Shown here in pieces: positions 16,671-28,182 of a stretch of 64,000 bases of DNA (within the stretch, counting starts at the first letter, position 1; the number at the start of each line of letters is the position of its first letter). The notes beneath the pieces are model-generated. The model was given only the letters and a program-made list of their open reading frames with translations, was not told where the DNA came from and ran no database searches. The translations under genes were made by a program, and so were the position numbers. Source of the stretch: Streptomyces sp. ISL-1 (GTDB lineage: Bacteria > Actinomycetota > Actinomycetes > Streptomycetales > Streptomycetaceae); assembly GCF_018614585.1 (NCBI RefSeq), contig NZ_JAGGOI010000029.1, positions 124,001 to 188,000 of the forward strand. The letters are read 5' to 3'.

Positions 16671-17816
16671 ATGACCTCGCTCGCCCCTTCCTCGACGCTC
16701 AGGATCGGCCCGCACGCCGTGCAGCCCCCCGTGGTGCTCGCGCCCATGGCCGGCATCACGAATGCGCCCTTCCGCACCCTCTGCCGTGAGTTTTCCGGCG
16801 GTAAGGGGCTGTTCGTCAGCGAGATGATCACGACGCGGGCGCTGGTCGAGCGCAATGAGAAGACCATGCAGCTCATCCACTTCGACGCGACGGAGACGCC
16901 CAGGTCCATCCAGCTGTACGGAGTGGATCCGGCGACCGTAGGCAAGGCCGTTCGCATGATCGTGGACGAGGATCTGGCCGACCACATCGACCTGAATTTC
17001 GGCTGCCCGGTCCCGAAGGTGACGCGCAAGGGCGGCGGCTCTGCCCTGCCGTACAAGCGGCCACTGCTGCGCGCGATCCTGAACGAGGCGGTCACGGGCG
17101 CGGGAGATCTGCCGGTGACGATGAAGATGCGCAAGGGCATCGACGACGACCACATCACGTATCTCGACGCGGGCCGGATCGCGGTCGAGGAAGGTGTGAC
17201 GGCGATTGCGCTGCATGGGCGTACGGCGGCGCAGCACTACGGCGGCACGGCGGACTGGGACGCGATCGCCCGGCTGAAGGAGCACGTCCCGGAGATCCCG
17301 GTGCTCGGCAACGGCGACATCTGGTCGGCGGACGACGCGCTGCGGATGGTGCGCGAGACGGGGTGCGACGGGGTGGTCGTGGGGCGCGGGTGCCTGGGGC
17401 GGCCGTGGCTGTTCGGCGATCTGGTGGCGGCTTTCGAGGGCAGGGACGACTATGCGACGCCGACGCTCAATGAGGTCGCGGTCGTCATGCGGCGGCACGC
17501 GGAGCTGCTGGGGGAGTGGATCGGTGACGAGGCGCGCGGCGTGATCGACTTCCGCAAGCACGTGGCCTGGTATCTGAAGGGCTTCTCGGTGGGCTCTCAG
17601 ATGCGCAAGAAGCTGGCGATCACATCGTCGCTGGCGGAACTGGACGCGCTTCTCGGCGAGTTGGACCTGGACCAGCCGTGGCCGGCGGGCGCGGACGGCC
17701 CGCGGGGGCGTACGTCCGGTAACAACCGGGTGGTCCTGCCGGACGGCTGGCTGAAGGACCCGTACGACTGCGCGGGCGTGAGCGCGGAAGCGGAACTGGA
17801 CACGTCGGGCGGCTGA
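16671..17816 (+). CDS. dusB: tRNA-dihydrouridine synthase
   Basis: A 381-residue FMN enzyme reducing uridine to dihydrouridine in tRNA D-loops. The FMN-binding N-terminus VVLAPMAGITNAPFR, catalytic Cys in LNFGCPVPKVTRKGGGSAL, and phosphate loop segments (PVLGNGDIWS, VVGRGCLGRPW) are intact. Start 16671 is preferred; GTG 16653 would add six residues. The C-terminal ~60 residues are variable. It is a stand-alone housekeeping gene. Confidence 0.93.
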   Translation: MTSLAPSSTLRIGPHAVQPPVVLAPMAGITNAPFRTLCREFSGGKGLFVSEMITTRALVERNEKTMQLIHFDATETPRSIQLYGVDPATVGKAVRMIVDEDLADHIDLNFGCPVPKVTRKGGGSALPYKRPLLRAILNEAVTGAGDLPVTMKMRKGIDDDHITYLDAGRIAVEEGVTAIALHGRTAAQHYGGTADWDAIARLKEHVPEIPVLGNGDIWSADDALRMVRETGCDGVVVGRGCLGRPWLFGDLVAAFEGRDDYATPTLNEVAVVMRRHAELLGEWIGDEARGVIDFRKHVAWYLKGFSVGSQMRKKLAITSSLAELDALLGELDLDQPWPAGADGPRGRTSGNNRVVLPDGWLKDPYDCAGVSAEAELDTSGG

Positions 17817-18400
17817 GCGGCGGCCCGGGTCCGACCGGGCTGAGGGGCGGCCCGGGTCCGCCCGGGGCCCGGCGCACCCGTAGCGCGCTCATCTGATGCA
17901 GGCCGGCGGCACCGAGACGCGGATCAGGTGGCCCTGAGTGCCACCCCTCGGCGGCCGTGGGTTAGCGCTCCCGGCCGGGCAAGCAGTACGGACTCAGCCG
18001 TGTGTTGCGGTGTGTTACGCGGGTCCGGATGATGGGACAGGACGCTCGTTTGTCGCGTGATTCTCGCCACCCTTGATAAGGGTGGCGCTCAGATGAGCAA
18101 ATTGACGACGACTGCACCTCTCGGAGGAGTGGCACGCAGTGCCACCCTTCCTGGGTTCATTCGGTCGGGCGACTCGTCGCCATGCGTGGCGCTACCCGCG
18201 GTATCCGTCACCTTGAGTATCGATGGCTTCGAGTCTTGAAAACACACTGATGCTCCAACAGTCCACCAAGTACTTTCGATCTGGTGGCGGAGGAGTGGTT
18301 ACGGCCGTATGACGGCCAGGTGGACGTACCCAGACGCCTTCGATCTGGGTATGTTCCTCGCCGTCAGGGCAGCCACCGAGTCCTCGAGGAGTCGAGACCC
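17817..18400. other. 584-base intergenic region before ppdK
   Basis: It holds GC-rich direct repeats with GCGGCCCGGGTCCG after dusB (17819-17871), a 10-bp hairpin CGCCACCCTT/AAGGGTGGCG with a 3-base loop (18065-18087), and a repeated TTCGATCTGG (18277 and 18339 areas). No convincing protein gene is seen; the stretch likely carries ppdK promoter(s) and a structured leader. Confidence 0.6.
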
Positions 18401-21133
<2,733 letters not shown>

Positions 21134-21224
21134 GACGCCGGAGCCGTCGCCGGGGTCTGGGGGTTCGCCCCCAGTCGGTACCCCGACCCTCACCGACCCG
21201 GTGGCGGCTCCGGAACACCGAAGG

Positions 21225-21264
21225 GGAAGGGGCGGGCGCCTTGTGCGGGGCGCCCGCCCCTTCC
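21225..21264 (+). terminator. 16-bp hairpin terminator of ppdK
   Basis: GGAAGGGGCGGGCGCC (21225-21240) and its exact complement (21249-21264) with an 8-base loop, 92 bases after the stop. Confidence 0.85.
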
Positions 21265-21655
21265 ATGTTCTTTCGACCTTTCGGTAAAGTCCCGTTGAAT
21301 TCTTGACATTGCCCGACGGGCCGTTTCCGGCAATCGAATTCCTGCCATTTCGCTACGCGAAAATCAACGGGCGGAGCGCGGCCCGCGGATCCCCATCCGC
21401 CGACCGCGCCCCATTACCCGTGCCGGACAGGGAGCCGCACCCTCTGTCGCCCGCCGCCGGTCGCGCAAAGCCCCCCACGGTCTTCGCACGTCCATCGGTG
21501 ACAGAAAGTTTCCTGCCCGACGTCGTACAGCCTTTCGGTTCCCACCCACCCCTCGCGAGGCGTTTCAACTGTGGCTGAAACACCGTGGTAACGTCCTGTG
21601 ATGGCGTGCATACTCAGTGGCGGGGGCGATTGCGGATGCAACATGTGGGGGTTCG
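21265..21655. other. Intergenic region with nested inverted repeats
   Basis: GAATTC (21297-21302) and ATTGCC (21308-21313) are mirrored by GGCAAT (21329-21334) and GAATTC (21336-21341). The block includes a TTGACA hexamer (21303-21308) that could be a -35 box. GTTTCA/TGAAAC (21562-21581) is a further small inverted repeat. No gene is seen. Confidence 0.5.
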
Positions 21656-22648
21656 GTGCTACGTATCCATTTCACTGGCGACGACCTAGCCAGAGTGCGG
21701 ATGGCGGTCCGCCCTGATGTGTTGTGGGAAACGATTCTCAGCTTTCACCGATTGCGGGAGCGCCGCCGCGTGCTCGTGTTCGGAGAATGGCGATCGGAAG
21801 CCCGCGCCCGGTTGAATGGTGAAACACGTCTGATTGCTCCGCTGGTTCCGCAACGGGGTTATTTCCCGGACTTTCTCACGCCTCCCGAAGGGGGCTGCGG
21901 GCTGGACGCGGGGCTGGAGGCGGTGCGGGCGACCCCGCCCGCCCGGCTGCACTCCGAGCTGGCTCTGGCGGCCTCTGGACGGGGCGGTGTGCCAGTGCTG
22001 CCCGGCCCGCTCGCCGCGCTCGCCGAAGGCGGCTCTGAGCCGCTCGCCCGGCTCGTAGGAGGCCTGCGCGGCTACTACCGCGCCGCCGTCGAGCCGTACT
22101 GGCCGCACATCCAGGCCAGGGTCGAGGCGGAGCGTGCCGTACGCGGCCGGGCGCTGCTCGACGGCGGCGCGGGCGAACTGCTCGACTCGCTGCCGCCGGT
22201 ACTGCGCTGGCGGGCGCCGGTGCTGGAGGCCGACTATCCTGTGGAGCGCGAACTGCACCTGGACGGTCGGGGGTTGCTGCTCCAGCCCTCGTTCTTCTGC
22301 CGCGGCAACCCGGTGGTCTACCGGGACACCGCGCTCCCGCCGGTCCTGGTCTACCCCGCCGTCCACAGCTGCGCCCCCGCCTTCGGCGAGACGGGCGGCC
22401 CGTCGCTCGGCCGGCTGGTCGGACACACCCGCTCGGCCATCCTGCAGGCCATCCGCTTCGGCTGTACGACCAGTGAACTCGCCCGCAGGGCAGGGGTGTC
22501 GCTCGCCTCGGCCAGCCAGCACGCGGCGGTCCTGCGCGAGGCGGGCCTGGTGGTGACGCTGCGCCACGGCAACGCCGTACTGCACACCCTCACTCCGCTG
22601 GGCGCCGCCCTGCTGCGGGGCGGCGCCACTGCGGAGGCCGCGGGCTAG
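21656..22648 (+). CDS. ArsR/winged-helix regulator (DUF5937-like)
   Basis: A 330-residue regulator. A conserved N-terminal region starts MLRIHFTGDDLARVRMAVRPDVLWETILSFHRLR. A C-terminal winged helix (about 255-325) has the recognition part CTTSELARRAGVSLASASQHAAVLREAGLV. GTG 21656 is favoured by GGGGG seven bases upstream. This architecture is common in Streptomyces with no defined ligand; it lacks the Cys cluster of metal-sensing ArsR. Its stop overlaps the converging PhoX-like gene by four bases. Confidence 0.87.
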   Translation: MLRIHFTGDDLARVRMAVRPDVLWETILSFHRLRERRRVLVFGEWRSEARARLNGETRLIAPLVPQRGYFPDFLTPPEGGCGLDAGLEAVRATPPARLHSELALAASGRGGVPVLPGPLAALAEGGSEPLARLVGGLRGYYRAAVEPYWPHIQARVEAERAVRGRALLDGGAGELLDSLPPVLRWRAPVLEADYPVERELHLDGRGLLLQPSFFCRGNPVVYRDTALPPVLVYPAVHSCAPAFGETGGPSLGRLVGHTRSAILQAIRFGCTTSELARRAGVSLASASQHAAVLREAGLVVTLRHGNAVLHTLTPLGAALLRGGATAEAAG

Positions 22649-23802
22649 GAGCGGAAGGGCCCGGTCACCTCGTAGGTGATGCCGCCGGACGAGGAGCCGC
22701 TCGTACCGCGCTGGCTGGAGAAGTACAGCCGCTGGCCGTTCGGAGAGAAGGCCGGTCCGGTGATCTCGGAGGAGGACTGGCCGGTGATCCGCAGGAACAC
22801 TGCGACGACGTCGTTCGGCGTGATGATGCAGATCTCCAGGTTTCCGCCGTCCTCCGCGACGAAGAGATCGCCGGAGGAGGAGCCGGTGATGTTGTCGACG
22901 CCGGTCAGTGGGGCGGGACCGGGGTTGACCAGGTTGTCGTCGTAGGCCAGCTCGTAGGTGCTGTTCAGCAGGTTGACCTGCCAGACGCGGTTGTCGCCCT
23001 TGGTGGTGAACCAGACGGTGTCGCCTGCGTAGTGACAGCCCTCGCCGCCGTTGAAGCGCTTGGCGCCGGAGACCTGGTTGCGGGTCGCGGTCGGCGAGCC
23101 GTCCGGGTCGGGCACGGTCCCCCAGGTGAAGCTGCCGGAGGTGCCGGTGCCGGCCTTGAGCACCTGGAGCGTGCCGGAGGAGAGGTTGCCCCAGGTGGTG
23201 GGGATGAACCGGTAGAGGCAGCCGTCGGACTCGTCCTCGGTCAGGTAGATCACCTGGCGCACCGGGTCGGCGGCGGCGGCCTCGTGCTTGAACTTGCCCA
23301 TGGCGTCTCTGCGGGTGCTGGTGCCACCCCACGGGTTGGTCTCGTAGACGTAGCCGAGGGAGACCTCCTCGCAGGACAGCCAGGTGTTCCAAGGGGTGGC
23401 GCCGCCGGCACAGTTCTGCCGGGTGTTGGAGAGGATCCGGTACGCGCTGGTGATGGTGCCGGAGGAGTTGAACTTCACGGCGCTGGCGCCGCCGCCGGGG
23501 TTGATCTCCGAGTTGGAGACATAGATCCAGCCGCTGCCGTCGGCGAAGCAGGCGCCGCCGTCAGGGGCGTTGTGCCAGGTGTAGGAAGTGCCGGAGACGG
23601 TCTGCCCGGAGCGGGCGATCACCCGGCTGGTGAACCCGCTCGGCAGCTGAATGCCGTTGGCGTCGGCCGCGCCCAGTGAGCCGTACGGGCCGGGGCCGTT
23701 CTGGGCGGGGGCCGCGTACGCGGCACCGCGCATCAGGGTGCCGCCGAAGGCGGCCACGGAAGTGCCGATGACTGCTCCGCGCAGGAAGCTGCGACGTTCC
23801 AC
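22645..23802 (-). CDS. PhoX-like phosphatase / DUF839 secreted protein
   Basis: A 385-residue Tat-exported protein (RRSFLRG at 3-9, cleavage near AYA-AP). It belongs to the PhoX/DUF839 beta-propeller family, whose best members are calcium-iron alkaline phosphatases. Diagnostic segments TPWNTWLSCEEVSLGYVYE, LTEDESDGCLYRFIP and FVAEDGGNLEICI carry the Cys and acidic metal ligands. It would release phosphate from organic esters outside the cell. A PHO-box-like triplet about 80-112 bases upstream suggests PhoP control. Confidence 0.87.
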   Translation of the reverse strand: MERRSFLRGAVIGTSVAAFGGTLMRGAAYAAPAQNGPGPYGSLGAADANGIQLPSGFTSRVIARSGQTVSGTSYTWHNAPDGGACFADGSGWIYVSNSEINPGGGASAVKFNSSGTITSAYRILSNTRQNCAGGATPWNTWLSCEEVSLGYVYETNPWGGTSTRRDAMGKFKHEAAAADPVRQVIYLTEDESDGCLYRFIPTTWGNLSSGTLQVLKAGTGTSGSFTWGTVPDPDGSPTATRNQVSGAKRFNGGEGCHYAGDTVWFTTKGDNRVWQVNLLNSTYELAYDDNLVNPGPAPLTGVDNITGSSSGDLFVAEDGGNLEICIITPNDVVAVFLRITGQSSSEITGPAFSPNGQRLYFSSQRGTSGSSSGGITYEVTGPFRS

Positions 23803-23881
23803 TTGTCACTCCAGGGTGGTGGTGACCGCCCCGTGGCACCGGTCGGCGCCATGGGGTCCCGCGCTTCCGGAACCTACGAGT

Positions 23882-23914
23882 GGCGAATTGACTGTACGTC
23901 AACGACAGGTGACG
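23882..23914 (-). promoter_or_regulatory. PHO-box-like triplet of 11-mers
   Basis: Read on the minus strand, three contiguous 11-mers, CGTCACCTGTC, GTTGACGTACA and GTCAATTCGCC, match the Streptomyces PhoP direct-repeat consensus GTTCACCYRNY at about 9, 8 and 7 positions. It lies in front of the PhoX-like gene. Confidence 0.55.
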
Positions 23915-23995
23915 CACAGCGGTCGAATGTGCGGGGTTTCGGCCATCGGCACCGTTGCCGGGAGTCCGGAACCGATCGGGCATACCGTCAGGGCG

Positions 23996-24240
23996 TGTCC
24001 GCTACATGGGTTGTGCCGGGATCAGGCGGAATGTCGGTACACGCGGCCGACGAGGGGCGTCGCGCCGACAGCGAAGAGGAAGGCCGCTACTCGTACGAGA
24101 TCGGCAGCAGCGTGCCCTGCTCATCCGGGTGGAGCAGGGCAGCGAAGCCGGCAGTGTCCACGTCGCGTACGGGCCGGGCGCCTGGATCTCCGTGAGCGGC
24201 ACCAGCGGAGGGCTGCAGTCGGCGCCCAGCCTGCTCCTCA
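23996..24240 (+). pseudogene. Possible frameshifted small ORF
   Basis: A GTG-started frame reads MSATWVVPGSGGMSVHAADEG and continues to about residue 40. The protein-like continuation LLIRVEQGSEAGSVHVAYG to a stop near 24248 lies in another frame. One frameshift around 24110-24120 would join them into about 83 residues. No homology recognised; it may be coincidence. Confidence 0.25.
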
Positions 24241-25161
24241 GGCCTTGAGGCCCTCGTACGTCACCGACGTGAGCTGCTCGGACGCCACCCACAGCCGCTC
24301 GCCCGCCGCGTCGTTGCGCGTCCACTTCGCCCGCTTCGACGGCGCGGGCGCACCCCGCCAGAGGAGCTTCGGCCCGGTGAAGGAGTCCGGCCGCACGCCC
24401 GGCGCGGTGGCCGCGTACAGCGTCGGCAGCGCGCCCGACTCCGCAGGCTGCGCCATGATCCGGTTGCCGGCCCGGATGAACCGCTCGGTCGCCTTCTTGC
24501 CTTCCAGCCGCGCGCCCGCGGTCTGCAGATTGGTGTCCGCGTAGCCCGGATGGGCAGCGGCCGCGACGACGTCGGAGCCCGCCGCGCCCAGCCGCCTGGC
24601 CAGTTCGTGGACAAAGAGCAGGTTCGCCGTCTTGGAGCGGGAGTAGGCGACCCAGCGGCGGTAGCGGCGCTCACTGTTGAGATCGCCCATGTCGACATTG
24701 GCCAGAGCGTGCATAAAGCTGGACAGGCTCACCACCCGCGCGCCCGGGGTGCCGAGCAGCTTCGGCAGCAGCAGCCCGGTCAGCGCGAAATGCCCGAGGT
24801 GGTTGACGCCGAACTGCGTCTCGAAGCCGTCGGCCGTCCTGCCGTAGGGCAGGGCCATCACACCGGCGTTGTTTATCAGCAGGTCGAGGCTCTCGTAGGG
24901 ATAGCTCGCCGCGAACTCCCGTACGGAGGAGAGTTCCGCCAGGTCAAGGGGCCGGAAATGTACGTCGGCGCCCGGGACCCGGCGGGCTATGTGCTCCTGT
25001 GCCTGCTTGCCGCGGGCCTCGCTGCGGCACGCGAGGATCACTCGCGCGCCGCGGCGGGCCAGCTCCTGTGCGGTGACGAGTCCGATGCCGCTGTTGGCTC
25101 CGGTGACCACAGCGGTACGTCCGCCCTGGTCGGGGATGTCGCTCGCGTTCCAGCCCGACAT
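24238..25161 (-). CDS. Short-chain dehydrogenase/reductase
   Basis: A 307-residue NAD(P)-dependent oxidoreductase of the SDR family. The nucleotide motif TGANSGIG is at 20-27, the NNAG motif near 96, and catalytic Ser and YSRSK near 150-180. It is of the retinol-dehydrogenase/WWOX-like subgroup (FQTQFGVNHLGHFALT-like segment: ETQFGVNHLGHFAL). Substrate unknown. It is transcribed in the same direction as the nitrite reductase operon but starts 48 bases after nirD's stop and may be read through from it. Confidence 0.92.
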   Translation of the reverse strand: MSGWNASDIPDQGGRTAVVTGANSGIGLVTAQELARRGARVILACRSEARGKQAQEHIARRVPGADVHFRPLDLAELSSVREFAASYPYESLDLLINNAGVMALPYGRTADGFETQFGVNHLGHFALTGLLLPKLLGTPGARVVSLSSFMHALANVDMGDLNSERRYRRWVAYSRSKTANLLFVHELARRLGAAGSDVVAAAAHPGYADTNLQTAGARLEGKKATERFIRAGNRIMAQPAESGALPTLYAATAPGVRPDSFTGPKLLWRGAPAPSKRAKWTRNDAAGERLWVASEQLTSVTYEGLKA

Positions 25162-25209
25162 GGCTGAACTCCTCGCTAGGGAACCTTGGTAGGTCCACCC
25201 TACGAACGA

Positions 25210-25593
25210 TCAGGCAGCGGAGCCACTGTCGACGGCCAGGTCCGTGCCCAGCCGTACCTCGTATGACGTCACCGACACCGACTCGTCGTCCAGACAGTCC
25301 CCGCTCGCCAGGTCGAACCGCTGCTTGAGCAGCGGCGACGCCACGAAGGGCCTCCCGGCCGACGAGCCGACCAGACCCCGGGACAGGACCTGCGCCCCGC
25401 TGAAGGGGTCCCGGTTGTCGATGGCGTACGACCTGCCGTCGCGGCCCAGGAACACCGCGACCTGGCGGCCGTCGGGCAGCAGCGCCGCGACGCCGCGGCC
25501 CGGGGTCAGCAGGGAAAGTGAGCAGAGTGCGAGCCACTCACCGCCGAGGCGGAGCTGGACCTGCGTGTCCGTCTTCTCAGGGGCGATCGTCAT
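25210..25593 (-). CDS. nirD: Nitrite reductase small subunit
   Basis: A 127-residue Rieske-fold subunit of assimilatory NAD(P)H nitrite reductase. Like other NirD proteins it lacks the Cys/His cluster ligands of true Rieske proteins. The core YAIDNRDPFSGAQVLSRGLVG is typical. Its ATG overlaps the nirB TGA (ATGA), so it is translationally coupled. It is the last gene of the three-gene operon. Confidence 0.92.
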   Translation of the reverse strand: MTIAPEKTDTQVQLRLGGEWLALCSLSLLTPGRGVAALLPDGRQVAVFLGRDGRSYAIDNRDPFSGAQVLSRGLVGSSAGRPFVASPLLKQRFDLASGDCLDDESVSVTSYEVRLGTDLAVDSGSAA

Positions 25594-28181
25594 CGGGCAG
25601 CGGTTCCTTCCAGAGTACGGATTTGCAGTACCGGCAGGTCCGGCTTGACCTGGTCGCGCTCGGGCACGAACTTCACCGTCGGGTCCGGGACTTCGGGCGC
25701 GTTCACGAAGGAGACGAAGCGGCGCAGCCGCTCCGGGTCGTTGATGGTCTCGGCCCACTCGTCGCGGTAGCCGGCGACATGGTCCGCCATCAGCGCTTCG
25801 AGCTCGGCGCAGATGCCCAGCGAGTCATGGACGACCACATCCCGTACATGACCGAGCCCGCCGTCGATCCGCTCCAGCCAGGTCGAGGTGCGTTCGAGCC
25901 GGTCCGCGGTGCGGATGTAGAACATCAGGAACCGGTCGATGAGCCGGACCAGTTCCGCGTCCGAGAGATCCTGGGCGAGCAGATCCGCGTGGCGCGGGGT
26001 CGCGCCGCCGTTGCCGCCGACGTACAGGTTCCAGCCGTTGGCGGTGGCGATGACGCCGAAGTCCTTGCTCTGCGCCTCCGCGCACTCGCGCTGGCAGCCG
26101 GAGACCGCGGACTTGAGTTTGTGCGGGGAGCGCAGGCCCCGGTAGCGCAGCTCCAGATCGATGGCCATCTTGACCGAATCCTGCACGCCGTAGCGGCACC
26201 AGGTCTGGCCCACGCAGGACTTCACGGTGCGCAGCGCCTTGCCGTACGCATGCCCGGACTCGAAGCCCGCGTCCACCAGGCGCGCCCAGATCTGCGGGAG
26301 CTGGTCGACGCGCGCGCCGAAGAGGTCGATCCGCTGGCCGCCCGTGATCTTCGTGTAGAGGCCGTAGTCGCGGGCCACTTCGCCGATCACGATCAGCTTC
26401 TCGGGGGTGATCTCACCGCCCGGGATGCGCGGCACGATCGAGTACGAGCCGTTCTTCTGCATATTGGCGAGGAAGTGGTCGTTGGTGTCCTGGAGCGCCG
26501 CCTGCTCGCCTTCCAGGACGTAGCCGTCGGCGCCGATAGTGGGGGCCAGCGAGGCGATGATCGAGCCGACGGTCGGCTTGCAGATCTCGCAGCCGTTGCC
26601 GCCCTTCGCCGCCTCACGGCCGTGCGAGTCGAGGAGTGCCGCGTACGAGGTGATGCGCAGCGCACGCACGATCTCGTACAGCTCCTGGCGGGTCTGCCCG
26701 AAGCAGCCGCACAGGCCCTTGTCGACCTCGACGCCCGACGCCTCCAGCTCGGCGTTGACCAGCTGGCCGAGCACCTTGACGCAACTGCCGCAGCCCGTAC
26801 CGGCCTTGGTGCACTTCTTCACCTCGGGCACGGTCGTGCAGGAGTGCTCGGTGACCGCGCCGCGGATGGTGCCCTTGGTGACGTTGTGGCAGGAGCAGAT
26901 GACCGCGTCGTCGGGCAGCGAGGACGGGCCGAGCGCGACCGGGGCGCCGAGCCCCGCGGGCAGCACCAGTTGTTCGGGCGAGATCGGCGGGACGGAGCCG
27001 GTGAGCGGGCGCAGCATGCCGTACGAGTCGGCGTCGCCGACCAGTACGCCGCCGAGCAGTTCGCCGTCCGGGCCGATGACCAGCTTCTTGTAGACGCCGG
27101 AGCGGGAGTCGGAGTAGACGACGTCGAGGCAGCCGTCGGCCGCGCCGTGCGCGTCACCGAAGGAGGCCACGTCCACGCCCAGCAGCTTGAGCTTGGTCGA
27201 CATGTCCGCGCCGGTGAAGGACTTGACGTCGCCCTCCAGCGAGCCCTCCAGCGCGGCAGCCGCCGTCTCGGCCATCTCGTAGCCGGGTGCCACCAGTCCG
27301 TACACCCGGCCGTCCGACGCCAGCGCGCACTCGCCGATCGCGAACACCGCGGGGTCGGACGTACGGCACTGGTCGTCGACCACGATGCCGCCGCGCCCGC
27401 CCACCGCCAGGCCCGCGTCGCGGGCGAGCTGGTCCCGGGGCCGTACGCCCGCCGAGAAGACCACCAGGTCGGTGGCGAGGACCGAACCGTCCGACAGGGC
27501 CATGCCGTTGACGGCACCCGACTCGTCGACGGTGACTTCCTGGGTGCCGGTGCCCGTGTGGACGGTCAGCCCCATGCGCTCGATGGTCTTCAGCAGGGCA
27601 GCGCCGCCGCCGTCGTCGACCTGCACCGGCATCAGCCGGGGTGCGAACTCCACGATGTGCGTCTTGAGGCCCAGCCCCTTGAGCGCGCCCGCCGCCTCCA
27701 GGCCGAGCAGTCCGCCGCCGACGACCGCGCCGGTGGTGGCCGTCTTCGCGTACTCCTCGATCGCGAGCAGATCCTCGATCGTGCGATAGACGAAGCAGCC
27801 CGCGGCGTCCTTGTTCGGCACCGGCGGTACGAAGGGGTACGAGCCGGTGGCGAGGACGAGCGTGTCGTAGGTGAAGGTCCGCCCGGCGCGCGAGGTGACC
27901 GTGCGGGCCGCCCTGTCGATGGTCTCGGCCGGGTCGTCGAGGTGCAGCTCGATACCGTGGCGCTCCATGAAGTCGCCCTCGACCAGGGAGAGGTCGTCCG
28001 GGGTGCGGCCCGAGAAGTACGAGGTCAGCTGGACCCGGTCGTACGCGGCGCGGGGCTCCTCGCACAGCACGACGATCCGCGCCCGCTCGGCGACGCCGCG
28101 CTCTGCGAGGGCCTCCAGGAATCGCTGGCCGACCATCCCGTGGCCGACGACCACGATTGCGGGGGTGGGCATCGCAGGCAT
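25590..28181 (-). CDS. nirB: Assimilatory nitrite reductase large subunit
   Basis: An 863-residue enzyme reducing nitrite to ammonium with NAD(P)H in the cytoplasm. Order: FAD/NAD-binding domains (GHGMVGQRF near the start, second Rossmann VVGGGLLGLEAA), a BFD-like 2Fe-2S domain (CSCHNVTKG...KCTKAGTGCGSC), then the siroheme-4Fe4S domain with CVGQTWC and GCQREC as the four ligands. Start 28181 is chosen because GGAGG lies eight bases upstream; it is one base after the stop of the preceding gene. Siroheme supply may come from the chelatase at 38546. Confidence 0.95.
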   Translation of the reverse strand: MPAMPTPAIVVVGHGMVGQRFLEALAERGVAERARIVVLCEEPRAAYDRVQLTSYFSGRTPDDLSLVEGDFMERHGIELHLDDPAETIDRAARTVTSRAGRTFTYDTLVLATGSYPFVPPVPNKDAAGCFVYRTIEDLLAIEEYAKTATTGAVVGGGLLGLEAAGALKGLGLKTHIVEFAPRLMPVQVDDGGGAALLKTIERMGLTVHTGTGTQEVTVDESGAVNGMALSDGSVLATDLVVFSAGVRPRDQLARDAGLAVGGRGGIVVDDQCRTSDPAVFAIGECALASDGRVYGLVAPGYEMAETAAAALEGSLEGDVKSFTGADMSTKLKLLGVDVASFGDAHGAADGCLDVVYSDSRSGVYKKLVIGPDGELLGGVLVGDADSYGMLRPLTGSVPPISPEQLVLPAGLGAPVALGPSSLPDDAVICSCHNVTKGTIRGAVTEHSCTTVPEVKKCTKAGTGCGSCVKVLGQLVNAELEASGVEVDKGLCGCFGQTRQELYEIVRALRITSYAALLDSHGREAAKGGNGCEICKPTVGSIIASLAPTIGADGYVLEGEQAALQDTNDHFLANMQKNGSYSIVPRIPGGEITPEKLIVIGEVARDYGLYTKITGGQRIDLFGARVDQLPQIWARLVDAGFESGHAYGKALRTVKSCVGQTWCRYGVQDSVKMAIDLELRYRGLRSPHKLKSAVSGCQRECAEAQSKDFGVIATANGWNLYVGGNGGATPRHADLLAQDLSDAELVRLIDRFLMFYIRTADRLERTSTWLERIDGGLGHVRDVVVHDSLGICAELEALMADHVAGYRDEWAETINDPERLRRFVSFVNAPEVPDPTVKFVPERDQVKPDLPVLQIRTLEGTAAR

Positions 28182-28182
28182 G

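Noticed and set aside
14942..16789. 615-residue plus-strand open frame
   Set aside because: Runs antisense to the MFS gene and the 5' part of the LuxR-type gene; composition is Gly/Asp/Gln-rich without domains.
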